Positions 7,756 to 18,391 of a stretch of DNA of 64,000 nt are shown one piece after another. The stretch comes from GCA-002727615 sp964442655. Its GTDB lineage: Bacteria > Pseudomonadota > Alphaproteobacteria > TMED109. Made by a program: the position numbers and the translations under genes. The notes beneath the pieces are model-generated. The model had not been told where the DNA came from. It worked only from the letters and a program-made list of their open reading frames with translations, and did no database searches. Each line of letters starts with the position of its first letter. Position 1 is the stretch's first letter. The stretch lies in the NCBI GenBank assembly GCA_964442655.1, contig CAYTZM010000006.1, positions 1 through 64,000 of the forward strand, given 5' to 3'.

Positions 7756-8388
7756 ATGGCTGAAATTATTATTCCTGGACCAGAAGGTAGACTAGAAGCA
7801 AGATACCAAGCAGGTGATAGAAATTCACCCTTATGTCTAGTATTACACCCTCACCCTAGGCAAGGGGGAACCATGAACAATAAAATAGTTTATAATATAT
7901 ACCAAGCATTTGCTAATTTAGGATTTTCTATTCTAAGGTTTAACTTTAGAGGTGTAGGAAAAAGTCAAGGAAGTTATGATAATGGCGTTGGAGAATTAAC
8001 AGATGCAGCATCAGCTTTAGATTGGCTACAAGGAGAGAATCCTGGTGCTAGAAGCACCTGGATCGCTGGTTTTTCATTTGGATCATGGCTTGCTTTACAA
8101 CTTTTAATGAGAAGACCTGAAATAGCTGGTTTTGTTACAGTCAGTCCACCTGCTAACTTATATGATTTTTCATTTTTAGCACCATGTCCATCTTCAGGAT
8201 TAATTATCCAAGGAACTGAAGATAAAATTGTTGAAATTGAAAGTGTGAGTGAGCTAGTTACTAAACTAAATAAACAAAAACCTTTAAATATAACTTACAA
8301 AAAATTTGCAGGAGCAGATCACTTTTTTGCTAAAGACTTGGAAAAAATCCAAACTACAGTTAAAAAATATGTTCAAAATACTATGTAA
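7756..8388 (+). CDS. Alpha/beta hydrolase of the small cytosolic esterase type
   Basis: A 210-residue alpha/beta hydrolase: LHPHPRQGGTMNNKIVY near the N-terminus, RFNFRGVGKSQGSYDNG, the nucleophile elbow GFSFGSWLAL (Ser), then GTEDKIV with the acidic residue and GADHFF with the catalytic His. This pattern matches the family found beside iron-sulfur operons in many Alphaproteobacteria (COG2945-like). Its substrate is unknown. It is divergent from cysE, and its last 8 bases overlap the convergent anmK gene. Confidence 0.85.
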   Translation: MAEIIIPGPEGRLEARYQAGDRNSPLCLVLHPHPRQGGTMNNKIVYNIYQAFANLGFSILRFNFRGVGKSQGSYDNGVGELTDAASALDWLQGENPGARSTWIAGFSFGSWLALQLLMRRPEIAGFVTVSPPANLYDFSFLAPCPSSGLIIQGTEDKIVEIESVSELVTKLNKQKPLNITYKKFAGADHFFAKDLEKIQTTVKKYVQNTM

Positions 8389-9517
8389 TTGGTAAACTTA
8401 ATACGCCCCCTGATACATCTCTACTTAAACCAGTTAAATTATTTATTGTTAAAGGTAAGCTTTTAATACTTCTAACCGCTAAATAAGCAAATGCTTGTGC
8501 TTCTATTGCATCGCCGTTCCAATTATTTTCTTCCATCTTAAATATAATATTACCAAACTCATCTTTTAATCCATGCATAATAGCTTTATTATATCTTCCT
8601 CCACCAGAAATATAAATGCATTTAGGTTTTAAATTCAAAAAATTAATACTACTCTTAAGAGATAAGGCAACTAACTTAGATAACGTAGCCAATTTATCTC
8701 TTGCAGAAATTCCTTCCAAGCAAGAAAAAATAAATTTATTAAATTCATTTCTATCAATAGATTTGGGAGGTTTTTTTGTAAACCATTGATGTTTAAGTAT
8801 ATCTTTTAATACAGAATAATTAATATTCCCTGATAAAGAAATATTTCCATCATGATCAAATATTTTAGAAAAATATTGTTGTGATATTTGGTCAATAGGA
8901 CCATTTCCAATACCTATATCAAAACAATAAGATACATTATCACAGTCCTCTATGTAAGTGATATTAGATACTCCTCCTATATTTAAAAATATACAAGGGT
9001 ATTTTTGGTTTATAATTGAATTCGCTAAAATTTTATGCCAAATAGCTACTAACGGGGCTCCTTCGCCACCCAAACATACATCTCTATATCTAAAATTAGA
9101 TATAACAGGAATTTTGAGTTCATTTGAAATATCTTGACCATTTCCTAATTGCCAAGTCCATCCTTCAGCTGGATGATGCATTATTGTTTGCCCGTGAAAA
9201 CCAATTAGATCAATATTTTTAACAGATAAACCATATTTTTTTAATAATAATTTAATAGAATTTATATGAAAATTAGTAATTACTTCACTTAAACTACTTA
9301 GATTAATTTTAAGCCTAATAGATTTTTGCAATAACTTTCTAATTTCATCAGAATAACAAAAAGTTTCAAAATTTTTAATTTTAAAATTCTTAAATCCATC
9401 TGTTTTAACTAAAGCAACATCTACTCCATCCATAGATGTTCCACTCATTAGCCCTATTGTCATTATATTATTTTCTTTATTATTATAATTATATATGTAT
9501 TTATCTCTTGTTTTCAT
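8381..9517 (-). CDS. anmK: Anhydro-N-acetylmuramic acid kinase
   Basis: Phosphorylates and opens 1,6-anhydro-MurNAc recovered from cell-wall turnover. The 378-residue protein carries the nucleotide-binding GLMSGTSMDGVDVALV motif near residue 22, GFHGQTIMHHP, LNIGGVSN and GIGNGPID, then an ISGGGRYN motif. I keep the first ATG (9517) because AAGGA lies 9 bases upstream, whereas the internal ATG at 9463 has a weaker site. It is divergent from tyrS across only 50 bases, an arrangement common in Alphaproteobacteria, and connects with slt (37227), which generates anhydro-muropeptides. Confidence 0.94.
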   Translation of the reverse strand: MKTRDKYIYNYNNKENNIMTIGLMSGTSMDGVDVALVKTDGFKNFKIKNFETFCYSDEIRKLLQKSIRLKINLSSLSEVITNFHINSIKLLLKKYGLSVKNIDLIGFHGQTIMHHPAEGWTWQLGNGQDISNELKIPVISNFRYRDVCLGGEGAPLVAIWHKILANSIINQKYPCIFLNIGGVSNITYIEDCDNVSYCFDIGIGNGPIDQISQQYFSKIFDHDGNISLSGNINYSVLKDILKHQWFTKKPPKSIDRNEFNKFIFSCLEGISARDKLATLSKLVALSLKSSINFLNLKPKCIYISGGGRYNKAIMHGLKDEFGNIIFKMEENNWNGDAIEAQAFAYLAVRSIKSLPLTINNLTGLSRDVSGGVLSLPIT

Positions 9518-9567
9518 TATATTTGTCCTTTAAAAAATAAATAATAATATTTTTTAAGGTTATTTAA

Positions 9568-10842
9568 ATGGCTAAATATCATTCAGACTTTATTAATGAG
9601 ATTACAGCACGTGGCTTTATACATCAAGCTACAGACCTGACAAATTTAGATAATGTTTTATCTAAAAAGAATATAATACCTGGATATATAGGATTTGACT
9701 GTACAGCCCCTAGTTTACACGTCGGCTCTCTAATTCAGATTATGTTACTTAAATGGTTCCAAAAATGTGGACATCAACCAATTATTCTTTTAGGAGGAGG
9801 TACTACGTTAATAGGAGATCCATCTGGAAAAGACGAATCAAGAAAATTATTAACTAATAAAGAGATTAACGAAAATACAATTGGAATTAAAAATGTCTTT
9901 AAAAAATTTATTAATTTTAGTAATGATAATAATAAAGCCATAATAATAAATAATTCTGAATGGTTAACTAAACTAAATTATATCAATTTTCTTAGAGACT
10001 ATGGAAAACATTTTTCAATAAATAGAATGCTAAGTTTTGATTCAGTTAAACTTAGATTAGATAGAGAACAAACTCTTTCATTCTTAGAATTTAATTATAT
10101 GATTCTTCAAGCTTATGACTTTTATGAACTAAATAAAAGATATGGATGTTTACTCCAAATGGGAGGGTCTGACCAATGGGGGAATATAGTAAATGGAGTT
10201 GAATTAAATAGAAGAATAAATACTAAGAATATAAGTTCCAAATTACTATATGGTTTAACATCACCACTTATTACCACTTCTTCTGGAAACAAAATGGGTA
10301 AAACTGCAAATGGAGCTATATGGCTAAATGAAAATTTATGTTCTTCCTGGGATTATTGGCAATTCTGGAGAAATACCGAAGACAAAGATGTAATAAAATT
10401 TATAAAATTATTCACAGAAATAGACTTAAAAGAAATCACAAAATTAGAAAAATTAAAAGGGGCAGAAATAAATGAAGCTAAAATAATATTAGCTAATTCT
10501 GCAACTACAATGCTTCATGGAAAAAAAGCAATGAATCAAGCTATTAATACTTCTAAAAATATATTTCAAAATAAGAGTAGTGAAACCAATTTACCTTATA
10601 TTGAATATAAAAATAGCGAATTAATAAAAGGGGTTTCAATTTTAGATTGCTTTATAAAAAACAATTATTTAGTAACATCAAAAAGTGATGCACGGAGACT
10701 AATAAGGGGTGGAGGAGCAAAACTTAATGATGTTACTATAGTTAACGAAAATTATAAATTAACTACTAAAGAATTTAAGCAATCAAATAAAATTAAACTT
10801 TCCGCTGGCAAAAAAAAGCATATATTAATAGTAAAAATATAA
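9568..10842 (+). CDS. tyrS: Tyrosyl-tRNA synthetase
   Basis: A class I aminoacyl-tRNA synthetase of 424 residues. The HIGH-like motif is PSLHVGS at about 50 (CTAPSLHVGSLIQ), tyrosine recognition is in QMGGSDQWGN at about 205, and the KMSKS-like motif is NKMGKT at about 240. An S4-type RNA-binding domain lies near the C-terminus (DARRLIRGGGAKLND). AAGG lies 8 bases before the ATG. The stop codon directly abuts the convergent AsmA-like gene with no spacer. Confidence 0.96.
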   Translation: MAKYHSDFINEITARGFIHQATDLTNLDNVLSKKNIIPGYIGFDCTAPSLHVGSLIQIMLLKWFQKCGHQPIILLGGGTTLIGDPSGKDESRKLLTNKEINENTIGIKNVFKKFINFSNDNNKAIIINNSEWLTKLNYINFLRDYGKHFSINRMLSFDSVKLRLDREQTLSFLEFNYMILQAYDFYELNKRYGCLLQMGGSDQWGNIVNGVELNRRINTKNISSKLLYGLTSPLITTSSGNKMGKTANGAIWLNENLCSSWDYWQFWRNTEDKDVIKFIKLFTEIDLKEITKLEKLKGAEINEAKIILANSATTMLHGKKAMNQAINTSKNIFQNKSSETNLPYIEYKNSELIKGVSILDCFIKNNYLVTSKSDARRLIRGGGAKLNDVTIVNENYKLTTKEFKQSNKIKLSAGKKKHILIVKI

Positions 10843-13800
10843 TTAATCTAGAAAATCAAACACATTTCTTAACAAACCAGGTGTTAATACAGAGAGAGGA
10901 TTAATTTCCATCTCTAATTTTTGCCAATTACCCCTTGCCATGTAATTTATTGCAAATAAACCTTCGTCTTCCTTTCCCGAAATAATTTCTCCTATTATAG
11001 GAATATCATTAAAAAAACTATTTATTTTATAAGCAGGTATTAATGACCCTTTTATATTTAAGCTTTTATTATTCTTGTTTACCCAACCTTCGCCAGTAAT
11101 GCCTAAAGATAAACCATAAGCTCTAGACTTAGTAACTGTATATACATCATCCTTACCAAAATATTGAGCATCAAATTGTTCAAATTCAATACCATCATTA
11201 TTTAATACATCTAATAAACCTGTTAAAGAGGCCGCCAAAAGTAATTCCGCAAATATTGGGGCCTTCATAATTCTAAAATTGTCAATACTTACAGTTCCCA
11301 TAATATTGTTATCATTATCTAAATTACCAAAATAACCCTCAGAAGAGAAATAACCTCCATTAATTTCTGTATTATAATTCAAAGATTGAAAAAACTTACC
11401 AGCATCCGAAGCTGATAAAAAATATTCATTAATTAAATTATTACCTTCCTTTTTTAAGCATTTTAATTTAAAAATTTCTTTACCATAATAATTTCCATAA
11501 ATATCAAAATAACTTAAAGAATTATTTTCATATTTATAATCTAATGAAGCATTTTGAAGATAAAATTCATCAAATAAAATTAAGTTATCTAATTTGGCAG
11601 TAATATCAAAATTTGTATTATCTTTACTTTTAGAATTTAAAAAAGTATCTAAATTAAGAGCACCTGAATCAATACTGACATTTATATTTCCATCATAATT
11701 ATATCTAATTTCAGCAGCAAAATTATTATTATCATAAATAAAATTTTCTATATAAATATCAATAAATTCTTCATAATTATCAAAATTAACTTTTCCACTA
11801 ACTTTATTTTTCATATCTTTAAAATAAAAAATTAAATCATTAAGCAAAAATTCATTATCTAAAACGCCTAATAAATTTAAATTTGAATATTCAAAATTAT
11901 TCTTATTATAACTAATAGATGGTATACTAATCTTAGAGTTATAAAAATTCATATCAGCATCAAAGTTCCAATTATCCTCTTCCTCGTAAAATTTTACTTT
12001 TAGAACCGACTTTCCATCAATATACTTATTAATACTATTAAAAAATTCTAGTTGTTTATTTGTTAATTCAAAATTTACATAAAAATGTTTTTTATTATTA
12101 TGATTCAAAAAATTAAAATTAATTATTGTTCTAAATGCTTCCGCATTACCTTTAATAGAAAATTTATCTTTCGCATTTACTAATTTAAATTTAATATTAC
12201 TAATCATATCAATATTAGATTGTTCAAAAATAGTAAAATCATCATTCACTATAATATTATTTATATTTCCCAATACTATAGTATTGATTAATTCAAATTT
12301 TGGACTTACCGTTATATTTACTTTGGCATTTACAAAATTATTCATCTGACTTGTATTAATAATATTTAAAAATTCCTGCTTATAAATATCACTTAGTTGA
12401 AATAAATTATTTATATTCATATTAAGATCTAAATTTAATTCATAAACATTTTTAATATTATTTCTTTTAATATGCATATTTTGAACACTTAAAATATCAT
12501 TACTAAAATCATTTATAATAAGATCCAATTTATTAAATTTAGAATTATCTATTTGAATTTTTCCTCTTCCAGATATTTTTTCTGTAACTAATTTCAAAAA
12601 ATCTCTGTCAAAATTATTATATAAGCTAGTAATTAAAAAATCTTTAAATCTAAAATTACCTTTTAAATCAATACTATCTTTAGAACTTTTTACCTGTCCT
12701 GAATAAAAGATGGATGCTTCTTCACCAACATTATTTATAAGAATAAAATCTAAATTTTTTATATTTAAAATTTCTTTATCGCGTATTTTATTTATATTAA
12801 ACTTAATATTAGCAATTTTATATTCATTATAGAGCAAACTTTCATTATAATTATCTATTTCAATATTTTGAACTGACCCTTTAAGGTAGTATTCTAAATT
12901 ATTAAAATCCCATGACTTAGAAAAAATTACATCTACATTAGACTGCACAAAACCATTCACATTAAGATCATTATCAATTTTTGCAATATCATAACGAGCT
13001 AAATTTTTAACTAAAATATCTAAATTTCCTTCTACCTTAAAAGATAATTTATTTATATCTAAATCAAAATTTTTCATATAAAAAATATTTTTAAATGAAA
13101 GATCAAGCTCTCTAATAGGATCAACATGTAGTTCTAGCTTAACCAACTGGTTATCCTTAATTTCTAATAAAGATTTTCCGCTAAATTTTAGATATAAGAT
13201 ATCTTCATACTTTTCATAATTATTCTTTAAAAATGAATACGGAATTAAATCATTAAAATTTATTTCAACTCTAAAATTAGAATCCTTCTCTAACAAATTT
13301 CCATTCACTATTAATGATAAATAGGACCATTCTTGTAAATGGTTTTTATAACTAAAATTCAAAAAATTAATTTTTAAAGACTTTTTTATAAAATTATATT
13401 TGCCTCTAATGTTTAATTCCTTAAATTCATATTTTTTTTTAAAATCAAAATTCTGAAAAAAGTTTTCTCTAAGAGTTGTCTCTCCTATATCGGAATTAAA
13501 TGCAAAATTTAAATTATTTATTTTGTTCTTAACAAAACTTAATTGTAATTTACCGTCAATAATAGTCTCATTAAAACCTATAGGCACAAAATTTTCATAA
13601 TATGCCTTCAAATTGCCAATATTTAAGGATTCAAATTCTAAATCTACTAGAATCTTATCTTTATTTTTTTTAATAACATAATTTAAATTAGTAAAACTTT
13701 TTGACAAATTTTTTCTATACTTTAAATTTCCTAAAATATTTAAATTTTTCTTATCTTCTTTTTCAAAATTAATTTCACTAAATTTATATTTATCATTTTG

Positions 13801-14301
13801 ATAATTTAAATTAATAATACCGTTTTTAATTACAAAACTATCTATATTGCTTAATGTTTGTAAATAAACTTCATGAATATTATTGTTTAAATGACTAAAA
13901 TCTGAATCTGGTTTAATATTAAATTCCGGCTCTAACATCAATATATTTGAAGCTTCCCCAAAATCTTTTAAACAAGCTAAGATATTACAATTAAAACTCA
14001 AAGAGGGTATTTTAATTTCTAAATTATAATTAGAATATTTTTCAAAATTTATAATACTTATTTTATAAGAATCTATCTTATTATTTTTCTCTATCTCAAT
14101 ATTATAAATTTTTATATCTAAAGAATAATACCAACTAATTACTTTTGAAAAATACCCTAATTTATCTACATAAGAAAATTGATGAAATGTTGATATGTAA
14201 ATATATATTGCTAGCACAATAAAACATACAATTGATACTAAACTAGCAATAATTATAATTAAGTATTTGCTCAATGAATTTAAAAAATTATTTTTATACA
14301 T
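10843..14301 (-). CDS. Giant AsmA/YhdP-like envelope protein
   Basis: An 1152-residue protein with a short cytoplasmic start, one membrane anchor at about 13-35, and a very long beta-rich periplasmic region of repeated amphipathic strands. The C-terminal third contains the AsmA-like segment (SIDNFRIMKAPIFAELLLAA, then GEGWVNKNNKSLNIKGSLIP and ending SVLTPGLLRNVFDFLD). Such DUF3971/AsmA_2 proteins belong to the YhdP-TamB group thought to carry phospholipid between membranes. Its place between tyrS and bcp is conserved in Alphaproteobacteria. Asn, Lys and Ile content is extreme, reflecting AT drift over poorly constrained strands. Confidence 0.85.
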   Translation of the reverse strand: MYKNNFLNSLSKYLIIIIASLVSIVCFIVLAIYIYISTFHQFSYVDKLGYFSKVISWYYSLDIKIYNIEIEKNNKIDSYKISIINFEKYSNYNLEIKIPSLSFNCNILACLKDFGEASNILMLEPEFNIKPDSDFSHLNNNIHEVYLQTLSNIDSFVIKNGIINLNYQNDKYKFSEINFEKEDKKNLNILGNLKYRKNLSKSFTNLNYVIKKNKDKILVDLEFESLNIGNLKAYYENFVPIGFNETIIDGKLQLSFVKNKINNLNFAFNSDIGETTLRENFFQNFDFKKKYEFKELNIRGKYNFIKKSLKINFLNFSYKNHLQEWSYLSLIVNGNLLEKDSNFRVEINFNDLIPYSFLKNNYEKYEDILYLKFSGKSLLEIKDNQLVKLELHVDPIRELDLSFKNIFYMKNFDLDINKLSFKVEGNLDILVKNLARYDIAKIDNDLNVNGFVQSNVDVIFSKSWDFNNLEYYLKGSVQNIEIDNYNESLLYNEYKIANIKFNINKIRDKEILNIKNLDFILINNVGEEASIFYSGQVKSSKDSIDLKGNFRFKDFLITSLYNNFDRDFLKLVTEKISGRGKIQIDNSKFNKLDLIINDFSNDILSVQNMHIKRNNIKNVYELNLDLNMNINNLFQLSDIYKQEFLNIINTSQMNNFVNAKVNITVSPKFELINTIVLGNINNIIVNDDFTIFEQSNIDMISNIKFKLVNAKDKFSIKGNAEAFRTIINFNFLNHNNKKHFYVNFELTNKQLEFFNSINKYIDGKSVLKVKFYEEEDNWNFDADMNFYNSKISIPSISYNKNNFEYSNLNLLGVLDNEFLLNDLIFYFKDMKNKVSGKVNFDNYEEFIDIYIENFIYDNNNFAAEIRYNYDGNINVSIDSGALNLDTFLNSKSKDNTNFDITAKLDNLILFDEFYLQNASLDYKYENNSLSYFDIYGNYYGKEIFKLKCLKKEGNNLINEYFLSASDAGKFFQSLNYNTEINGGYFSSEGYFGNLDNDNNIMGTVSIDNFRIMKAPIFAELLLAASLTGLLDVLNNDGIEFEQFDAQYFGKDDVYTVTKSRAYGLSLGITGEGWVNKNNKSLNIKGSLIPAYKINSFFNDIPIIGEIISGKEDEGLFAINYMARGNWQKLEMEINPLSVLTPGLLRNVFDFLD

Positions 14302-14386
14302 ATTTTTTAAACTTAAACTATTATATTATTTAATAATATTATTAAATTAAAAAATAAATATTTTTTTATAAAATTAAGGAAATACA

Positions 14387-14863
14387 ATGTCTTTATTGAA
14401 TGAAAATGATTCAGCTATTACTTTTAATTTAAAAAGAGATGGAAATATTGATTTAGACACTTCATCACTAAACAATCCATATATAATATATTTCTATCCC
14501 AAAGATAATACTCCAGGATGCACTACAGAAGCTATCAACTTTAGTGAGAATATTAATTTTTTTAACAAAAATAATATTACAATAATAGGTATATCCAAAG
14601 ATACAGTTGATAAACATGAAAAATTTATTTCTAAACACAATTTAAAAATAATTTTAGCTGCAGACACTTCAGGAGAAATATGTGAAAAGTATGGAGTGTG
14701 GGTAGAAAAATCTATGTATGGTAGAAAATATATGGGCATTCAACGAAGTACATTTTTAATAAACTCTAATAATAAAATTTATAAAATATGGAATAAAGTT
14801 AAAGTTAAAGGGCACGTTGAGGAAGTAATTGAGTCTTGTAAAAAAATGCTCTTAATTAATTAG
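14387..14863 (+). CDS. bcp: Thiol peroxidase Bcp (atypical 2-Cys/1-Cys peroxiredoxin)
   Basis: A peroxiredoxin Q/BCP protein of 158 residues that reduces hydroperoxides with thioredoxin-type donors. The peroxidatic site is YFYPKDNTPGCTTEAINF, with the catalytic Cys at about 46. The usual resolving cysteine 5 residues later is absent (E-A-I-N-F), so it is probably a 1-Cys-type variant. The C-terminal RSTFLINSNNKIYKIW strand is typical. It is divergent from the AsmA-like gene and its last 8 bases overlap prfB. Confidence 0.93.
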   Translation: MSLLNENDSAITFNLKRDGNIDLDTSSLNNPYIIYFYPKDNTPGCTTEAINFSENINFFNKNNITIIGISKDTVDKHEKFISKHNLKIILAADTSGEICEKYGVWVEKSMYGRKYMGIQRSTFLINSNNKIYKIWNKVKVKGHVEEVIESCKKMLLIN

Positions 14864-15966
14864 TAGAATCAATAATTTTTGACGCAAGAGATGCCTCTAA
14901 AAACATATCTATGTCCCCATCTAATATATCCTGACAATTAGGACTTTCTATTCCTGTTCTTAAATCTTTAATTAATTGATATGGCTGCAAAACATATGAT
15001 CTTATCTGATTAGCCCAACCAATTTCAGTCTTTAATGATTCTGAAATACTTTTTTCATCTTCTTTCTTTTTTAATTCTATTTCATATAATTTTGCTCTAA
15101 GCATCTTATATGCCTCAGCTTTATTTTGATGTTGAGACCTATGGTTCTGACATTGTACAACAATATTATAAGGTAAATGTGTTATTCTAACTGCGCTATC
15201 AGTTCTATTTACATGTTGCCCACCCGCGCCTGAAGCTCTATATGTATCAATTCTAATATCCTTATCATTGATAATGATTTGTAATTCATCATCAATAACT
15301 GGGTATACCCAAATACTACTAAATGAAGTATGCCTTCTATTTTGCGAATCAAATGGAGAAATTCTAACTAACCTATGTACTCCAGATTCAGCTTTTAACC
15401 AACCATAAGCATACTGACCAGATATTTTAATAGAAACTGATTTTATACCAGCTTCTTCTCCTTGATTTTCTTCCATTATACTAATTTTAAAATTCTTACT
15501 TTCTGACCATCTCACATACATTCTTAATAACATTTCTGTCCAATCTTGACTTTCCGTACCCCCTGCTCCTGCATTTATTTCAAGAAAACAGTCATTTTGA
15601 TCTATATCACTAGAAAATAAAGTCTCTAATTGCTTTCTTTTAAGAACACTTGATAAGCTCCTGAGCTTCTCAATAGTTTCCTTTATTAACATCTCATCTT
15701 TATCTTCTTCTGCAAGTTCTGCTATTAAAACTGTGTCTTCAAAATCTTTCAAAATATTTTTATAACTAATTAATTTTTCTTCAAGAATAGTCCGTTCACG
15801 CATCAAAGTTTCCGCTTTCTGCCTATCATTCCATAAATTAGGATCTTCAACCTTATTATTTAATTCACTTAATAAAACTGATGAATTTTCAGGGTCAAAG
15901 ATGCCTCCGAATAATGTCTAGATAAGATTCAATATTTTTAATTAAATTGTTTATTTCACTATTCAT
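14856..15966 (-). CDS. prfB: Peptide chain release factor 2 with programmed +1 frameshift
   Basis: RF2 terminates at UGA and UAA. The gene begins at ATG 15966 (AAGGG upstream, 18 bases after ponA) and reads 23 codons to CTT followed by in-frame TGA at 15897-15895. A +1 slip at CTT-T resumes as D-P-E-N-S and continues 346 codons to 14856. The total is 369 residues, a normal RF2 length. The long frame contains the GAGGQHVNRTDSAVRI hydrolysis motif (GGQ) and EINAGAGGTESQDW. Starting at the ATG of 15806 would cut the N-terminal helices. The RF2 tripeptide SPF is visible in RISPFDSQNRRH. Confidence 0.96.
15892..15908 (-). promoter_or_regulatory. RF2 recoding site (autoregulatory frameshift)
   Basis: On the minus strand the sequence is GGAGG-CAT-CTT-TGA-C. 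The internal Shine-Dalgarno GGAGG lies 3 bases before the slippery CTT, followed by the UGA stop with a C context. This matches the arrangement of the classical E. coli prfB site. Low RF2 lets ribosomes stall at UGA and slip +1, making more RF2. Confidence 0.95.
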
Positions 15967-15983
15967 ATTATATCCCTTACAAA

Positions 15984-18380
15984 TTAATAAATTTGCCCTT
16001 CTAAAATATCTTTATCTTCACCACTTACTGGCTTATTATATTTCTCTGTTGGTGCTGTTCCACTAATAAATGCTTCATAATATACTTTTTTACTTGCATG
16101 ATTAGGAAGAAAACCAGTATCAGCATCTATTTTTACCATATCTATGTTTTCAGGAATAGATATGGGATTACTCTTATATTTTAATAATGCCTTTTGCATA
16201 AATTTTCCCCATATTGGGGCTGAAACTTTTCCTCCAGTTTCTTTTTTTCCTAAAGATTTAGGTTTATCATATCCTACATAAACTCCAACAATTAAATCCG
16301 ATGAGAATCCAATAAACCATGCATCTTTATTTTCATTCGTTGTACCGGTCTTCCCCCCTATAAACTCACTAATATTTTTTACACTTTTACCTGTTCCATT
16401 TTTTATAACTCCATTTAATAACCAATAAATTTGAAATGCATTTTCTTCACTAACAACTTCAGAAAATTTTTTATTTTGACTAAATATTTTATAATTGACT
16501 TCTTCATTTAAACAAGCTTTACAAATACTATCATCACGCTTATAAATTGCTTCGCCATGTCTATTATGAATAGTTTCTATAAACTCAGGCTTCAAAAGTT
16601 TTCCACCATTTACAAAACTAGCATAAGCAGTAGTTAAATTTATTAATGAGGTTTCCCCTGCACCTAATGCAGTAGCTAATTGTTCAGGATAATCACCTAT
16701 ATTAAAACGATCTGCTATTTCAACAACCTTATCAATACCTATAGTATTTGCTAATCTAACAGTCATAACATTTCTAGATTTTTCTAAACCTGTCCTCAAA
16801 GTACTTAGGCCAGAATAATTTCCTGAATAATTTTTTGGAATCCATTCTTCCAGTCCAGGACCTTGATCTATAACTAAAGGAGAATCTAAAATTAAACTAG
16901 AAGGAACTAAACCTTGTTCTAATGCAGCTAAATATACAAATGGCTTAAAAGCTGAACCAGCTTGTCTCTTAGCTTGAGTAGCTCTATTAAATTTGCTTTC
17001 TAAATAATTACTTCCACCAACTAAAGCTAATACTTTACCAGTATGAGAATCTATTGCAACAAGAGCTCCATTAACTTCAGGTTTTTGATAAATTTCATAA
17101 TATTTATTATTGCCCGATTCCTTTACTTCATTAATATTGGAAGCAGTCACCAATATAACATCTCCTACTGCTAAAATATTACTTAAATGTTTTTTAACTT
17201 CATTTTTATCTGTTTTCTCTGCATTGGGAATAATCCATGACGACTTATCCAAGTCTAAAAAGCCATTCTTGCCATCAAATAAATTTAAGAAAATATTATT
17301 TTTATCAAAATTAGTTATTAATGCAAATAAAACTTTATTATCTAACACCATATTATTAGGAATTTTATCCTGCCATAACTTAAAATCATCTAAATCTATT
17401 TTGCTAACAACACCTCTCCAACCTTGCCTTCTATCATATTCTTGCAAGCCTATTTGCACAGCATCTTCAGCATATTTCTGCAAGTCTTCATCTAAAGTAG
17501 TAAATATATAAAATCCAGAATTATATAATACGTCTTCTCCATAGCGTTTAATTAGAATTCTTCTAACTTCTTCAGAAAAGTATTTAGCTTTAAAATTTAA
17601 TTTAGATTTAGAGTTTATAACATTTATATCTTTATTTAATGCCTGTTTATAATCTCTGTTATGTATAATCCCTTCTTCAAATAATCGTCTAAGAACATAA
17701 TTTCTTCTATTTTTTGCTGCACTAGGTTTTTTTATTGGATGATAATTATTAGGGCCTTTAGGCAGTCCTGCCAAAAATGCTATTTCTGAAAGACTTAATT
17801 CACTTAAAGACTTATCAAAATAATTTTGTGAAGCCACAACTATTCCATACGATCTAAATCCTAAAAATATTTCATTTAAATAAAGTTCTAAAATTTTTTC
17901 TTTCGATAAGGTTCTTTCTATCCTCAATGCAAGTAAAGCTTCCTTAATCTTTCTATCAAATGAAACCTCATTAGTTAACAAAAAATTTTTAGCAACTTGC
18001 TGCGTTATCGTTGATGCTCCTACAAGTCTACTGCCACTATATATATTAAATACATTATCAATCATTGCTCTTAATATGCCATGAAAATCTAAGCCATCAT
18101 GTTTAAAAAAATTTTTATCTTCAGCTACAACAAAAGATTTTATTACTAAATCAGGAATGGCTTGATAGGGTACAAATATTCTTTTTTCAATTGCGAATTC
18201 AGTTAATATATTTTCATTACTAGAATATACTCGACTAAGTGCTTTTGTCTGATATGACTGTAATTGTCTATAATCAGGAAGATCATTACCATATTTCCAC
18301 AATAAAGAAATAAAAACTACAAAAGCTATTATTGATAGGCTAATAGTACAAAAGAAAAAAAAGTAAAATATTTTCCACAT
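15984..18380 (-). CDS. mrcA: Penicillin-binding protein 1A (bifunctional class A PBP)
   Basis: A 798-residue enzyme that polymerises and cross-links peptidoglycan. It has an N-terminal membrane anchor (about 4-28) and a GT51 glycosyltransferase domain with VVAEDKNFFKHDGLD (catalytic Glu near 90), STITQQVAKN and RKIKEALLALRIE. The transpeptidase domain has SAFKPF as S-x-x-K near 480, SRN near 539 and KTGTT near 675. The linker with KVNGALVAIDSHTGKVLALV is typical of the family. It lies just upstream of prfB, the conserved alphaproteobacterial ponA-prfB order. Confidence 0.95.
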   Translation of the reverse strand: MWKIFYFFFFCTISLSIIAFVVFISLLWKYGNDLPDYRQLQSYQTKALSRVYSSNENILTEFAIEKRIFVPYQAIPDLVIKSFVVAEDKNFFKHDGLDFHGILRAMIDNVFNIYSGSRLVGASTITQQVAKNFLLTNEVSFDRKIKEALLALRIERTLSKEKILELYLNEIFLGFRSYGIVVASQNYFDKSLSELSLSEIAFLAGLPKGPNNYHPIKKPSAAKNRRNYVLRRLFEEGIIHNRDYKQALNKDINVINSKSKLNFKAKYFSEEVRRILIKRYGEDVLYNSGFYIFTTLDEDLQKYAEDAVQIGLQEYDRRQGWRGVVSKIDLDDFKLWQDKIPNNMVLDNKVLFALITNFDKNNIFLNLFDGKNGFLDLDKSSWIIPNAEKTDKNEVKKHLSNILAVGDVILVTASNINEVKESGNNKYYEIYQKPEVNGALVAIDSHTGKVLALVGGSNYLESKFNRATQAKRQAGSAFKPFVYLAALEQGLVPSSLILDSPLVIDQGPGLEEWIPKNYSGNYSGLSTLRTGLEKSRNVMTVRLANTIGIDKVVEIADRFNIGDYPEQLATALGAGETSLINLTTAYASFVNGGKLLKPEFIETIHNRHGEAIYKRDDSICKACLNEEVNYKIFSQNKKFSEVVSEENAFQIYWLLNGVIKNGTGKSVKNISEFIGGKTGTTNENKDAWFIGFSSDLIVGVYVGYDKPKSLGKKETGGKVSAPIWGKFMQKALLKYKSNPISIPENIDMVKIDADTGFLPNHASKKVYYEAFISGTAPTEKYNKPVSGEDKDILEGQIY

Positions 18381-18391
18381 TTATTTATACT

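Noticed and set aside
15895..15897. In-frame TGA in prfB read as selenocysteine or as a pseudogene stop
   Set aside because: Context is the classical RF2 +1 frameshift, and the fused length is normal.
17110..17511. 133-codon frame on the plus strand
   Set aside because: Shadow of mrcA; the protein-coding signal is entirely in the minus frame.
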